Shown here: positions 1 through 10,099 of the stretch, piece after piece | Layout: every line of letters begins with the position of its first letter | How positions within the stretch are numbered: position 1 is the stretch's first letter | Assembly: GCF_014529535.1 (NCBI RefSeq) | Contig: NC_050736.1 | Span: forward strand, 5,364,255 to 5,428,254 | DNA: 64,000 nucleotides | Source of the DNA: Bradysia coprophila | Taxonomy: Eukaryota; Arthropoda; Insecta; Diptera; Sciaridae | Direction: 5' to 3' | Notes under the pieces: model-generated | The model's input: only the letters and a program-made list of their open reading frames with translations | Database searches by the model: none | Told to the model about the DNA's origin: nothing | Program-made: the position numbers and the translations under genes

Positions 1-62
1 TAATATCGGAAAGTATTACTGATAATATATCAGCAATCGTACCGTCATCTAAATACCACGGA
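1..62 (-). pseudogene. Non-LTR reverse transcriptase fragment, copy I (edge of window)
   Basis: On the minus strand this reads a short piece of reverse transcriptase containing the catalytic YLDDG motif. It is cut off by the window edge. The same piece recurs at about 3,700-3,762 and 5,465-5,530, where more of the enzyme is present. In all three copies the homology begins just before YLDD, so the upstream RT core is missing and the fragment is dead. Confidence 0.7.
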
Positions 63-299
63 AAAAAATAATTAATTATTTAGCAGTAAAGGTTTGACAC
101 GCCATCATTAGTTAAAAATCCTGTAACTAAAGTAAAAGTTCCTCTTTCTGTTAGAATGCGTCTCGTACAATTTGTATGTATTGAAAATTTCACAATCATT
201 TTTTATTTTTCATATAAATAACGCAAAACAATAATACATCCAAAACCACATGTAACAGCGCCTCAAAATAAGGAGTACTCAACGTATCGACAAATTAGC

Positions 300-392
300 T
301 ACATTGGTAAACCAGTTGCTCGTCCACTCCAGGTTAAGCATCATTCGCCGCGGTTAGTACTTAGATGGGTGACCGCTCGGGTCATTGAACAT
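300..392 (+). repeat. 5S rRNA-like head of a SINE-like repeat, copy I
   Basis: About 80 bases resemble the middle and 3' part of eukaryotic 5S rRNA, including an exact run CGCGGTTAGTACTTAGATGGG followed by TGACCGCTCGGG. The matched part covers the internal pol III control region (box A, intermediate element, box C) but lacks the 5' and 3' terminal stem, so this is not a functional 5S gene. A structured non-5S body follows directly. Known SINE3 elements have 5S-derived heads, so a 5S-headed SINE is the best explanation. Confidence 0.75.
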
Positions 393-399
393 TGTAAAA

Positions 400-612
400 A
401 ATTTAAAAGAAATCGTCCTGGCTAATGACATAAAACTGGATCCACCTCGGGTTAAAAAGCGCTTCGGAATGTTCAGTGTCCGAAGCGTATAAGTACCGAG
501 GCACATGGTTGAATAGGACTGAGTCGGCTAAAGTGCCGACGAGGTGAAGTCTCCCGTTACGAGACTAACGACTTGACAGGCTACCTCGAGGGTGAGTTGG
601 AAACGACCTGAA
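400..612 (+). repeat. Structured body of the 5S-headed repeat, copy I
   Basis: This segment follows the 5S-like head and folds on inspection into several perfect helices: CCTCGG (445-450) with CCGAGG (496-501), enclosing CGCTTCGGA (460-468) with TCCGAAGCG (479-487); then GTCGGC (523-528) with GCCGAC (535-540); then CGAGGT (540-545) with ACCTCG (583-588), enclosing GTCTC (549-553) with GAGAC (561-565). The body recurs in the two other copies. I do not recognise the RNA family. Confidence 0.6.
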
Positions 613-657
613 TTTTTATTTAAATTAATTTTATGCTGATCTTTATTCCAGTTGCCA

Positions 658-761
658 GGAATCTCGCGCCGTGTCATTCACAATAATTAACATTTTGACA
701 CATTTTGTATAAGGAAGATGTCACTTTGTGAATTATTGTGAATGACGCGGCGCGAGATTCC
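658..761. mobile_element. Short MITE with 31-bp terminal inverted repeats
   Basis: The ends start GGAATCTCGCGCCG and finish CGGCGCGAGATTCC; the 31-bp arms match with one mismatch. There is no coding capacity. A shorter version with an internal deletion lies at 4,353-4,443. The third composite copy lacks it near 6,131, which looks like an empty or excised site. Confidence 0.75.
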
Positions 762-799
762 TTAACACCTTTTTCCTGTTTTTTGCTTGTCGAAGAAGC

Positions 800-1346
800 A
801 CACTGACAAAAAATATTTTTTTGCATTACCTGTGACAGAAAATATTTTCAATAAGATTACCTGCTGATGGTAATGTTAGGAAAAATTATCTGTCACAGAT
901 AATATTACAGAAATGTATTACCTGTGATTGGTAACGTGCCTCAAACCGTTCTGTAAGTAGGCAATTTGTCAAAAATTACCTGTGGCAGATAATGTGACCG
1001 GCCAATGTTATCTGTCACAGGTAAAACGCATTATCTGTGGTAGGTAATCTACACTGGCTGTTATTGGTAATGTTTCAGCTTACAACGACAATAAGCCATG
1101 CAAAATCGTGTACTGAATGGCTCAGTGACAACGCGCTAGGCTGATGATCCGAAGGTTGTCGGATCGAACCCCGGCGCGTGCAACATTTTTTTAATTTCAT
1201 TTGGCACTTTACCAGTCACAGATAACCTTTCACATTACCTGTCTCAGATAATTTTCGAAAGATTATCTGTCACAGATAATGTAACGAAATTGCATTACAT
1301 GGAGACGCACATTACCTGTGTCCGCTGTTTAATTTTCTGTCAGTGT
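800..1346. mobile_element. Palindrome-rich TIR element, copy I
   Basis: The ends are ACACTGACA and TGTCAGTGT, with further matching A/T tracts inside. The interior carries about ten variants of a ~19-bp quasi-palindrome built on TTACCTGTGACAGATAA, on both sides of a tRNA-like sequence. There is no open reading frame of note. It resembles a non-autonomous DNA transposon with repeated subterminal protein-binding sites. The superfamily is not identifiable, because no clean target duplication is seen. Confidence 0.5.
1105..1185 (+). repeat. tRNA-like sequence, copy I
   Basis: TGGCTCAGTGACAACG resembles a tRNA A box and GGATCGAACCC a B box, at tRNA-like spacing, with an anticodon-arm-like CTGATGA between them. 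No 5' strand can pair with the 3' CGCGTGC to form an acceptor stem, so this is not a functional tRNA gene. It recurs at 4,708-4,787 and 6,450-6,527. It is probably a pol III promoter relic or a tRNA-derived SINE piece. Confidence 0.55.
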
Positions 1347-1349
1347 AAA

Positions 1350-3299
1350 TCTATTTCTTACGCGACCCTAGTGTGTCCTTAAGGCCAGGTTATCGTCGTA
1401 TACGTCGTCAAATCGATATAGACTATGCAGACTATGTTCTTAAAGTGTAACGTTTACTAAAGCTTAAGAAGAGCAAAACCGGGCTTCGTATCTGGCAATA
1501 ATGTCCTACACGTCACAATGATAATCTTGGCAACATAATATATATTAATTACTTTTTATGAAAAGAAGAGAAGAAAATAAATACTTATCATTCATGCATC
1601 GACGTTAGTCAAAGCAACATCTTGACCTATTATATGAAGATTTTCACCACCTTTTTACCACATTTTTTCTATAGAGATAGCAGATGTCTGTTCTCTTAAA
1701 AAATGTAAGTAACAATTATGTCGTCGTTGTCGATAACAGATGATATTCATGTTCGTACATGTATTTCGTAAGTAAATGGAGATACGAATTCGAAAATGTT
1801 AGATGTTAATGCATCCTATTCCATCAACCATTCTTGTCAATTTGTCATCATTCGTATGTTACCTTAAAATAATCTCTCAAGGAAAAAAATGAGAATGCAT
1901 ACAGGATCGTAGCTAGACCGCATATCCAGGGTGTGATCGTGGTTTTGAATATAGCCTCGATAATGCCTCGAGTGACAATTATACATATAATGCCGAAAAT
2001 CACATAAGGTAAGCGAGGTAGTAGTTGACCGGTTAAGCAATTTTTCAACTTTTTTTATTTTTTTATTTTTTTTAATTGTTTGTTTAATCAAATCAAGTTT
2101 GTTTACAAATAATTCTTGTTAATTTTTCAACTTTGGTCATCAGTATCTCAGGATGATTTCGATGAAGCTAAGTTTTTCCTTTGTCAGAATTTAATTTGAT
2201 CTGTTCCCATTCCGTAGAATATCAGAAATATTGACAATTAATTAATTTTTATTGTAAAAAACTGATTTTACTGAAGCACTGCTTTTGATGCAGTAGCTGA
2301 CCACTAAAAAACGGATGTTTTTATATACCTGACCAGTCTTGTTGCAGTAGTTGACTGCTACAAAATTAAGACATTTTTCACATTTTTCGCAATAATTTCG
2401 CATTATTCGACACATTTTCACTCTTAATTCACTGATATTAACCAATTTCAATGATGAAAATGCATAAAAACACAAAATATCAACGAATTTTAATCACATC
2501 ATTTTGTACACAACAATGCACAGGGAAGGTGAATTTGTCACATGAAGAAAAATGTACGGAATTTGGTGCGGTCAACTACACAAACATGGCATATTTTTGA
2601 TGCAATGTTTTGACCACCATGTAATTAATCATATATTAACTTTTAGACGCTATTTATGTTAATCATATTAATTGTCGAACTATTTACTACCTAAAAACAC
2701 CAAAACTTTGTCCATTAATAATTCTTTTGTCAATAAAAACCTTAAATTAGACCACACCGATCTTACGATTTTCTTAAGAAATGTGCAACTTTGTACTGAG
2801 ATGGTTTCATTTTATGGTTTTATCAAATAAGTAAACATAATAATCGCATTATTTTCATGAAAAAATTAATCTTTAGGCTCTAAAGATTAATTAGAACGTT
2901 AATTTGCGTATTTTCATTTGTAATTATTTTCCAAAACTGATAAATAATGTAGCTGGTCAGGTCCACCTGCACGGTCAGCTTACCTTAAAGGTAAATCGTT
3001 TTTCACAAAAGAATTTCTCTGTTGTCCCTAAATTACCTTTGCTTTGTGATAAACGCAAGATTTCTCTCCGTGTAGTTTTCTTTAAGACGTATGTAAATGA
3101 TTATGCTTTCTTAGAGGATTAACTGATGTATGAAGAAGCCAAAGTATCACATATTGTCACATCCTATAAAAGTGATTTTCCATGACTCCACGGAACTACT
3201 GTCGTACCATCAGGTCTTTTACCATCATCTCTAGAAATACCAGGTGGTAGCAATAATCCCTTTCTTTAACTTGCACGATAAGCCATCGTCCCTTTTGAC
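1350..3299. other. Non-coding stretch between composite copies I and II
   Basis: AT-rich sequence without homology to the repeat copies on either side. The open frames at 1,848-2,091, 2,242-2,475 and 2,904-3,122 are short, low in complexity and show no domain, signal peptide or splice structure. I see no gene here. Confidence 0.6.
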
Positions 3300-3762
3300 C
3301 GGAAAATCTCGTTCACACTTCTCAAAAAATCGCCCAGCGAAAAAGCTCAGCAAGTGCGCAACAAATAATTAAGCCTACAGCTCCCTAAAGATTTCCTAAA
3401 AATGCACAAAGCCGGATGAACATCCATTAACTTCATACGGTCGCACATTAACCTCAACGACTCAACCTTAGAAGAAAAAATTCTCTCGAAACCTGACCCA
3501 AACCTGACTCAAAAATCGGAGACCCTAATATCTCAAGAGAAGACTCATCAACTCTCCTCATACCCGGCAGGAATGCTGATATCTCAGCATTTATACTAGC
3601 TTCATCCTCACTTGAATCATTACCAAAAAAAAATCACAGTTCTTCGTGTTCAGTAGTAAACCAGACAAAACACAAAAATCTAAAAATTTCCTAATATCGG
3701 AAAGTATCACTGATAATATATCAGCAATCGTACCGTCATCCAAATACCACGGAAAAAGAAAT
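3300..3762 (-). pseudogene. Non-LTR reverse transcriptase fragment, copy II
   Basis: Minus-strand reading gives the YLDDG palm motif near 3,740 and then the post-palm region, with the same protein-like segments as copy III. The frame is broken by indels. The fragment begins just before YLDD and ends abruptly near 3,300, so it is truncated at both ends. It is close in sequence to copy III but carries small indels, for example around 3,465-3,590. Confidence 0.7.
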
Positions 3763-3994
3763 TAATTATTTAGCAGTAAAGGTTTGACACGCCATCATTA
3801 GTTAAAAATCCTGTAACTAAAGTAAAAGTTCCTCTTTCTGTTGGAATGCATCTCATACAATTTGCATGTATTGAAAATTTCACAATCATTTTTTATTTTA
3901 CACATAAATAACGCAAAACAATAATACATCCAAAACCTCATTGTAACAACGGCTCAAAATAAGGAATACTCAACGTATCGACAAATTAGCTACA

Positions 3995-4085
3995 TTGGTA
4001 AACCAGTTGCTCGTCCACTCCAGGTTAAGCATCATTCGCCGCGGTTAGTACTTAGATGGGTGACCGCTCGGGTCATTGAATATTG
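3995..4085 (+). repeat. 5S rRNA-like head, copy II
   Basis: Almost identical to the copy at 300-392, with the same exact CGCGGTTAGTACTTAGATGGG core and the same missing terminal stem. The structured body follows from about 4,103. Confidence 0.75.
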
Positions 4086-4102
4086 TAAAAAAATTTAAAT
4101 AA

Positions 4103-4315
4103 AAAATTTAAAAGAAATCGTCCTGGCTAATGACATAAAACTGGATCCACCTCGGGTTAGTAAGCGCTTCGGAATGTTCAGTGTCCGAAGCGTATACGTA
4201 CCGAGGCACATGGTTGAATAGGACTGAGTCGGCTAAAGTGCTGACGAGGTGAAGTCTCCCGTTACGAGACTAACGACTTGACAGGCTACCTCGAGGGTGA
4301 GTTGGAAACGACCTG
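4103..4315 (+). repeat. Structured body of the 5S-headed repeat, copy II
   Basis: Same helices as in copy I. One change turns GCCGAC into GCTGAC, which keeps pairing with GTCGGC through a G-U wobble. Confidence 0.6.
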
Positions 4316-4352
4316 AATTTTTATTTAAATTAATTTTATACTGATCCGGTTG

Positions 4353-4443
4353 CTTGGAATCTCGCGCCGTGTCATTTTGACACATTTTGTATAAGGAATA
4401 TGTCACTTTGTGAATTATTGTGAATTACGCGGCGCGAGATTCC
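4353..4443. mobile_element. Short MITE, internally deleted copy
   Basis: Has the outer GGAATCTCGCGCCG and CGGCGCGAGATTCC arms of the element at 658-761, but part of the left arm and centre is missing. Confidence 0.65.
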
Positions 4444-4454
4444 TTAACACCTTA

Positions 4455-4864
4455 AGGAGATTACCTACTGATGGTAATGTTTGGAAAAGTTATCTGCCAC
4501 AGATAACATTACAGAAATGTATAACCTGTGATGGGTAACGTGCCCCAAAACGTTCTGTAAGTAGGCAATTTGTCAAAAATTACCTGTGGCAGATAATGTG
4601 ACCGGCCAATGTTGTCTGTCACAGGTAAAGCGCATTATCTGTGGCAGGTAATCTACATTGGCTGTCATAGGTAATGTTTCAGCTTACAACGACAATAAGC
4701 CATGCAAAATCGTGTACTGAATGGCTCAGTGACAACGCGCTAGGCTGATGATCCGAAGGTTGTCGGATCGAACCCCGGCGCGTGCAACATTTTTTTTATT
4801 TCATTTGGCACATTACAAGTCACAGATAACGTTTCATATTACCTGTCACAGATAATTTTCGAAA
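4455..4864. repeat. Palindrome cluster with tRNA-like sequence, copy II
   Basis: Contains the ~19-bp TTACCTGTGACAGATAA variants and the A/B-box sequence at about 4,708-4,787. It passes directly into RT fragment III at 4,865, which replaces the right-hand end present in copy I. Confidence 0.6.
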
Positions 4865-5530
4865 GGAAATAGTATCATCAATTATTCGCAAATTAAATCT
4901 ACCCAAAATATCATTCAACAAATCAGATGATGAATACACAGATGACAGATAGGAAGGCACTGCCAAGTCTTCAACCTTCCGAATCCCTAATCCATCAAAA
5001 GCTAAAGGAAGAGAAGCCCGATCCCAAGCAAAATCTGACAACCTAACATTCGTAATCGCCTCAAGCGTAGAACGGAAAATATCGTCCACACTTCTCAAAC
5101 GATCGCCCAGCGAAAAAACCGTGCAAGTGCGCAACAAATAATTAAGCCTACAGCTCCCTAAAGATTTCCTAAAAATGCACAAAGCCGGATGAACATCTAT
5201 TAACTTCAAACGGTTGCACATTAACCTCAATTGAGTCCTTAGAAGAAAAAATTCTCTCGAAACCTGATCCAAACCTGACCCAAACCTGACTCAAAAATCG
5301 GAGACCCTAATATCTCAAGAGAAGGCTCATCAACTCTCCCGGCAGGAACGCTGATATCTCAGCATACATACTAGCTTCATCCTCACTTGAATCATTACCA
5401 AAAAAAAAATCACAGTTCTTTGTGTTCAGTAGTAAACCAGACAAAACACAAATATCTAAAAATTTCTTAATATCGGACAGTATCACTGATAATATATCAG
5501 CAATCGTACCGTCATCTAAATACCACGGAA
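4865..5530 (-). pseudogene. Non-LTR reverse transcriptase fragment, copy III
   Basis: The longest of the three RT fragments. On the minus strand it shows YLDDG near 5,510, then two frameshifts (one at a T-run near 5,405, one near 5,340). An intact 150-codon stretch follows, containing ASLPLAFDGLGIR and LAVPSYLSS, typical of the region after the palm in a family of non-LTR retrotransposon polymerases. It lacks the RT fingers and has no endonuclease, so it is a decayed fragment. Confidence 0.8.
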
Positions 5531-5769
5531 AAAGAAATTAATAATTTAGCAGTAAAGGTTTGACACGCCATCATTAGTTAAAAATCCTGTAACCAAAGTA
5601 AAAGTTCCTCTTTCTGTTAGAATGCGTCTCGTACAATTTGTATGTATTGAAAATTTCACAATCATTTTTTATTTTACACACATAAATAACGCAAAACAAT
5701 AATACATCCAAAACCTCATTGTAACAACGGCTCAAAATAAGGAATACTCAACGTATCGACAAATTAGTT

Positions 5770-5860
5770 ACATTGGTAAACCAGTTGCTCGTCCACTCCA
5801 GGTTAAGCATCATTCGCCGCGGTTAGTACTTAGATGGGTGACCGCTCGGGTCATTGAATA
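5770..5860 (+). repeat. 5S rRNA-like head, copy III
   Basis: Third copy of the truncated 5S-like sequence, with the same conserved core and flanks. Confidence 0.75.
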
Positions 5861-5892
5861 TTGTAAAAAATTTAAAATAAAAAATTTAAAAG

Positions 5893-6105
5893 AAATCGTC
5901 CTGGCTAATGACATAAAACTGGATCCACCTCGGGTTAAAAAGCGTTTCGGAATGTTCAGTGTCCGAAGCGTATAAGTACCGAGGCACATGGTTGAATAGG
6001 ACTGAGTCGGCTGAAGTGCCGACGAGGTGAAGTCTCCCGTTACGAGACTAACGACTTGACAGGCTACCTCGAGGGTGAGTTGGAAACGACCTGAATTTTT
6101 ATTTA
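5893..6105 (+). repeat. Structured body of the 5S-headed repeat, copy III
   Basis: Same helices as copies I and II. CGCTTCGGA has become CGTTTCGGA, which keeps pairing through a G-U wobble. A 115-codon minus-strand open frame over this body is a by-product of the repeat. Confidence 0.6.
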
Positions 6106-6149
6106 AATTAATTTTATACTGATCTTTATTCCTGTTTTTTGCTTGTCGA

Positions 6150-6645
6150 AGAAGCACACTGACAAAAAATATTTTTTCGCATTACCTGTGACAGATAATA
6201 TTTTCTGCTGATGGTAATGTTAGGAAAAGTTATCTGTCACAGATAACATTACAGAAATGTATTACCTGTGATTAGTAACGTGCCCAAAAACGTTCTGTAA
6301 GTAGGCAATTTGTCAAAAATTACCTGTGGCAGATAATGTGACCGGAAAATGTTATCTGTCACAGGTAAAACGCATTATCTGTGGTAGGTAATCTACACTG
6401 GTTGTCATAGGTAATGTTGCTTACAACGATAATAAGCCACGCAAAATCGTGTACTGAATGGCTCAGTGACAACGCGCTAGGCTGATGATCCGAAGGTTGT
6501 CGGATCGAACCCCGGCGCGTGCAACAATTTTTTTTTCATTTGGCACATTACCAGTCACAGATAACGTTTCACATTACCTGTCATAGATAATTTTCGAAAG
6601 ATTACCTGTCACGAAATTACATTACATGTAGACGCACATTACCTG
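6150..6645. repeat. Palindrome cluster with tRNA-like sequence, copy III
   Basis: Starts with the same CACTGACA end as copy I and contains the ~19-bp palindromes and the A/B-box sequence at 6,450-6,527. The right terminal repeat seen in copy I is missing. Confidence 0.6.
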
Positions 6646-7135
6646 TGTTCGCTAGGGCGTATCGAATTTTGAGAATTTTAAGGGTCGCGATAGCCTGTGT
6701 GCGGAAAACGTAGATCATTGAAAACTAAGTCCAGGCATATGGTTGATGGATCCGAAGGTGCCCGGGAAGAAGTCCCACCGGACGACTTTAACTTTCAAAT
6801 GGTCATAACTCGGAAAGTTAAGAGTATTTTTGAAAACAATGTTCTAGCAGGATGTAGAGCGTTAAAAACTCTACAAAACTGCCAAAGAAACCGATGGTCC
6901 AAAAGGTGTGTCTGTCGAGGTTTTCTAACATCGAAAGTTCGACATTTTGGTTTTTGACTTTTATTTCCTGAGAGACAAATTATTAACTTTAGCTTTTGGC
7001 ATGAGGTTGTAGAGGAGGTCGAGTACTACCAGTACACTAGGCATTGTCCCGGTCGGCGATCCATCCGAAAGCACTTTTTCAACATTTTTGAATGGACTTT
7101 TTAAGTGTACCCACGTCGCCCACGAAGCCATTGCA
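6646..7135. other. Non-coding stretch
   Basis: Short open frames on both strands (6,697-6,957 plus; part of 6,961-7,194 minus) show no recognisable domain. I see no gene here. Confidence 0.5.
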
Positions 7136-7697
7136 CAGTGGGGCTGAACAACTTTTTTTCGACAAAACCATTCAAAATATACCAAATTTGTCATAGGTTC
7201 CTAAAAAAATACAACTGTGGTGATACCCAGTATGGAAAAATTAAAAATGTCTAATTCTATGATTTTCGTGGTATTTTCTGAACGAAATGCATATTTAATT
7301 AATAGAATTTGAAAATTACTCAAAATTACTCCGAATTTCAGCTTTTGCAATTTTTCATATAAATATTTCGAGAAAAGCGACATTGGCACATATTGGGTAT
7401 CACACAGTTGTATTTTTTTAGGAACCTATGACAAATTTGGTATATTTTGAATGGTTACAGATCAGCCTATGACGAAATAATGAACGTAGGCTGGAACGAG
7501 AAGATAGACGCCCACCAGAGCTCATCGAAGTACAGATACAGATACAGCTATGGAAGAAAACAAATTTTTCTGGAAACTCTCCCGATAAAATATTTTAAAT
7601 TTGGGCTTAAAGTAATCGTGAGGTGACGTCCTTTCATAATCATGAATAAAATTTCATGTACATTGACTTGTCGAAAAAAAGTTGTTCAGCCCCACTG
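7136..7697. mobile_element. Non-autonomous TIR element with nested foldback (hAT-like)
   Basis: Terminal inverted repeats of about 28 bp begin CAGTGGGGCTGAACAAC and end GTTGTTCAGCCCCACTG. The flanks CCATTGCA (7,128-7,135) and TGATTGCA (7,698-7,705) agree at 6 of 8 positions, as expected for a decayed 8-bp target duplication. CAGTG ends fit the hAT superfamily. Inside, 7,166-7,456 is a second long inverted repeat with arms of about 65-70 bp starting AACCATTC. No transposase is present. Confidence 0.7.
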
Positions 7698-7826
7698 TGA
7701 TTGCAGACAATGTAACCGGTGTTGCTGAGTCGAGGTAACCTTGGCCAGTAAGTGCACATAATATTCCATAACAGTAGCTGAACTCTTTTACAAAATATTT
7801 AAGAATTCGGTGTAGCACATTAGCGT

Positions 7827-9082
7827 TAGGGAATGCAATCCCGGACCGTTTTTACAAAACCGGGATTCGGGATTTGATTCAGTATCAATACCGGGAATAC
7901 CGGTATTTTCGGGATTGGAAAGAAAAATCGAAATGACTTATTTCTTGATAAAAATTTGGATTTCTAAGAAGAAATTTTAATAAGCAGAATTAAAAAAACT
8001 TATCGTCGTTTTGTTTGAAACTTTACAATGTAGTCTGTACTCTGGGTCCTGTAGTCAGGGTGGTTTTACAAGACGGGCTGTGTGCAATATTATGAAACTA
8101 CATGAGTTTTCAAAAGCAAAGAAATTTTCGTTTCAACTTACACAAATGTTAAGTCTAACATTGCTAATTATTAGATTTTCTTTGATTAGTAACTTATGCA
8201 AGATAAATGAAGAGTTAGAAATATGCCAGTGAGGCAAGTAAAGAATTTTTTGAATTTAAAAAAATTTTTGGCCTATTAGTTTAAAATTTTTATTTTCTTT
8301 CTAAATCCCAAAAGGATCACAGCAAATTTCCTCCTAACTACGGGCTTGACAAATTCTTAAATTTAACGTACAAACCTTAATATACTCATTTCTAATGACA
8401 TTAGCAACGTCAATTTTCTCTCTGAAAAACGCTTAAAGAAAGCACAAGTGTTGCTGCGTCTCACCGTTAAATCTTGAACGACACAAATAACCGCAGTCAG
8501 AAAAAGCCATCTCTACTCTACTTTACTCAACTCTACGCTAGTCGGTTTGATGAGTAGTTTACACTCATGAATATGTATGAACATTAAATCATGTACATTA
8601 AGACCATTTCATGATGCGACTTTTTTAAAAAGTGATCCAGTATCTCTGGACTTTATTCCGATGTTTGTATAAGATTCTCAGGACAGAAGGCGTGAATCAA
8701 TCCTTGTGTAGGCAAATACCTGGAACCTTATCTATAGATATGTACAACATCTGCTCGCTTAAATGTATGTAGCCATGCCAAATCAAAGCTCAGGCACCTT
8801 ATGATGCGTTGTAAACGCGTAGTTAACACGTTGTCATTTTGTCATATGCTTTTGATCACTAGATTCTCACCATTTTCGAAAAAATTCAACTCCTGTCTAA
8901 TCATCAAAAGCTGTTGCCATACGAAATCGCTTTGTAAATGCTAAAAATCCGACTAAAAATTTTCAATTTATTTAATTTTAATCTTTCGGGATAAATCCCG
9001 GTATTTTTTGGTGAAAACCGGTTTTCGGTACTGGAGTTTTCCGGGATTAGTACCGGGATTAATCCCGGGATTGCATTCCCTA
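7827..9082. mobile_element. Non-autonomous hAT element with perfect 8-bp target duplication
   Basis: The ends are TAGGGAATGCAATCCCGG and CCGGGATTGCATTCCCTA, exact inverse complements over 18 bp, with more CCGGGAT-type repeats just inside. Both sides are flanked by ATTAGCGT (7,819-7,826 and 9,083-9,090). Eight-base duplications with TAGGG ends fit hAT transposons. The 1,256-bp interior has no transposase; the longest frame (8,011-8,232) shows no domain. The perfect flanks suggest a fairly recent insertion. Confidence 0.9.
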
Positions 9083-9090
9083 ATTAGCGT

Positions 9091-9711
9091 AAATCTAATA
9101 TTATTCGTATGAACGAGGTTTAAAAATTCTCTCATACGCCATGTGAATTTATTAAAATTGTTTGTAAGCACGTGAATAAGTGCAGAATATTATTAACCTT
9201 TTAGAAACGACAAGTGTATTACCACGATCACTGAATCTGTTACTTCTTTTGTTCGGAATATCGCCTAATGTTCGATATTAATATTTTACTTCATCCGTTT
9301 CAACATACATTGAACATTAAAATTCAATGAATTTTAAAGAGAATTGTCTATCGTCTGGGTAAATTTGGCTCCAACTTTATCGGTGTGTCTAAGCTAAATT
9401 AGTCTACAGTCATACTTACTCAGAATTTTAACATTTTTGCATTCTAATGAACTGAAGTGCTAATAATTTTAATTTCAACAAATTCACTTTTTAGTCATCA
9501 TTTCTCGAGAAAAACTTCGTACGCTGCAGAAGTACCATACACCATTTCAAAATTTTACCAATTTTATTTACAATAAAAATTTGTAAATCATATAATTTCT
9601 TACTACAAACATATAGTGTCAGCGATACCAAAACGAATATATAAAAAAAAAAAATTTTAAAACAAAGTAAGATTATGTCAAAACTTGAATTCTTGATACG
9701 AAAATCAGTAA
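9091..9711. other. Non-coding stretch downstream of the EGF-like gene
   Basis: AT-rich; it should include the 3'UTR of the minus-strand gene ending at 9,712. The open frame 9,491-9,727 on the minus strand is hydrophobic and low-complexity, with no support. Confidence 0.5.
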
Positions 9712-10086
9712 TTAAATTACAATGCATTCGACCGGAAACGGTTGTTGAACCTTTTCTTCACCCGTCGGACATAATCTTTGACATCTCGATCCCCAATAGC
9801 CGGTACCCTCGCACCGGCATTTATAGCCCGGCATTTGAGATACCTGAATGCAATGACCATTGTTCATACATGGCGCTCGACTACATATATCGCTTGTTCG
9901 TCCCTAGAATAACATTTTTTTTCCAAAAAAAGCTCACCAAATTAATGTTTTATTGTACCTTTAAAGCATCCTGACACTCTCTTTTAGTAGCATATCGAAA
10001 TTCTGAGCGGCAACCGTACGAGCATGTGCATTGACCATTATCGATGCGACACCCATGTTGGGTTTGATCTAATTCACATGCGTATA
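9712..10086 (-). CDS. Secreted cysteine-rich protein with EGF-like domain (3' exons only)
   Basis: Two minus-strand exons are clear. The first, 10,086-9,959, follows a TTTTCAG acceptor and encodes a small cysteine-rich unit (GCRIDNGQCTCSYGC, then EFRY and ECQDALK). It ends at AAG before a GTACAA donor. A 55-nt intron (9,958-9,904) follows. The last exon, 9,903-9,712, encodes an EGF-like domain (six cysteines: ICSRAPC, NNGHC, GYKCRCEGTGYWGSRC) and stops at TAA 9,714-9,712. The reading frames join in phase. Disulfide-rich EGF modules are extracellular, so the product is probably secreted or a membrane ectodomain. The first exon enters in phase 1, so at least one upstream exon, with the start and any signal peptide, must lie beyond 10,087; I could not locate it. 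Confidence 0.8.
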
Positions 10087-10099
10087 CTGAAAAATTAGA

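Noticed and set aside
300..392. Functional 5S rRNA gene
   Set aside because: The 5' third and the terminal stem are missing and no terminator follows at the right place.
1130..1175. Hammerhead-ribozyme-like CTGATGA followed by a perfect hairpin and GAAC
   Set aside because: The hairpin GATCCGA/TCGGATC overlaps the GA of the core, and GAAC follows where GAAA is required. The A and B boxes explain the sequence better as tRNA-like.
5810..6157. 115-codon minus-strand frame
   Set aside because: It lies across the 5S head and structured body, differs between copies and has no domain.
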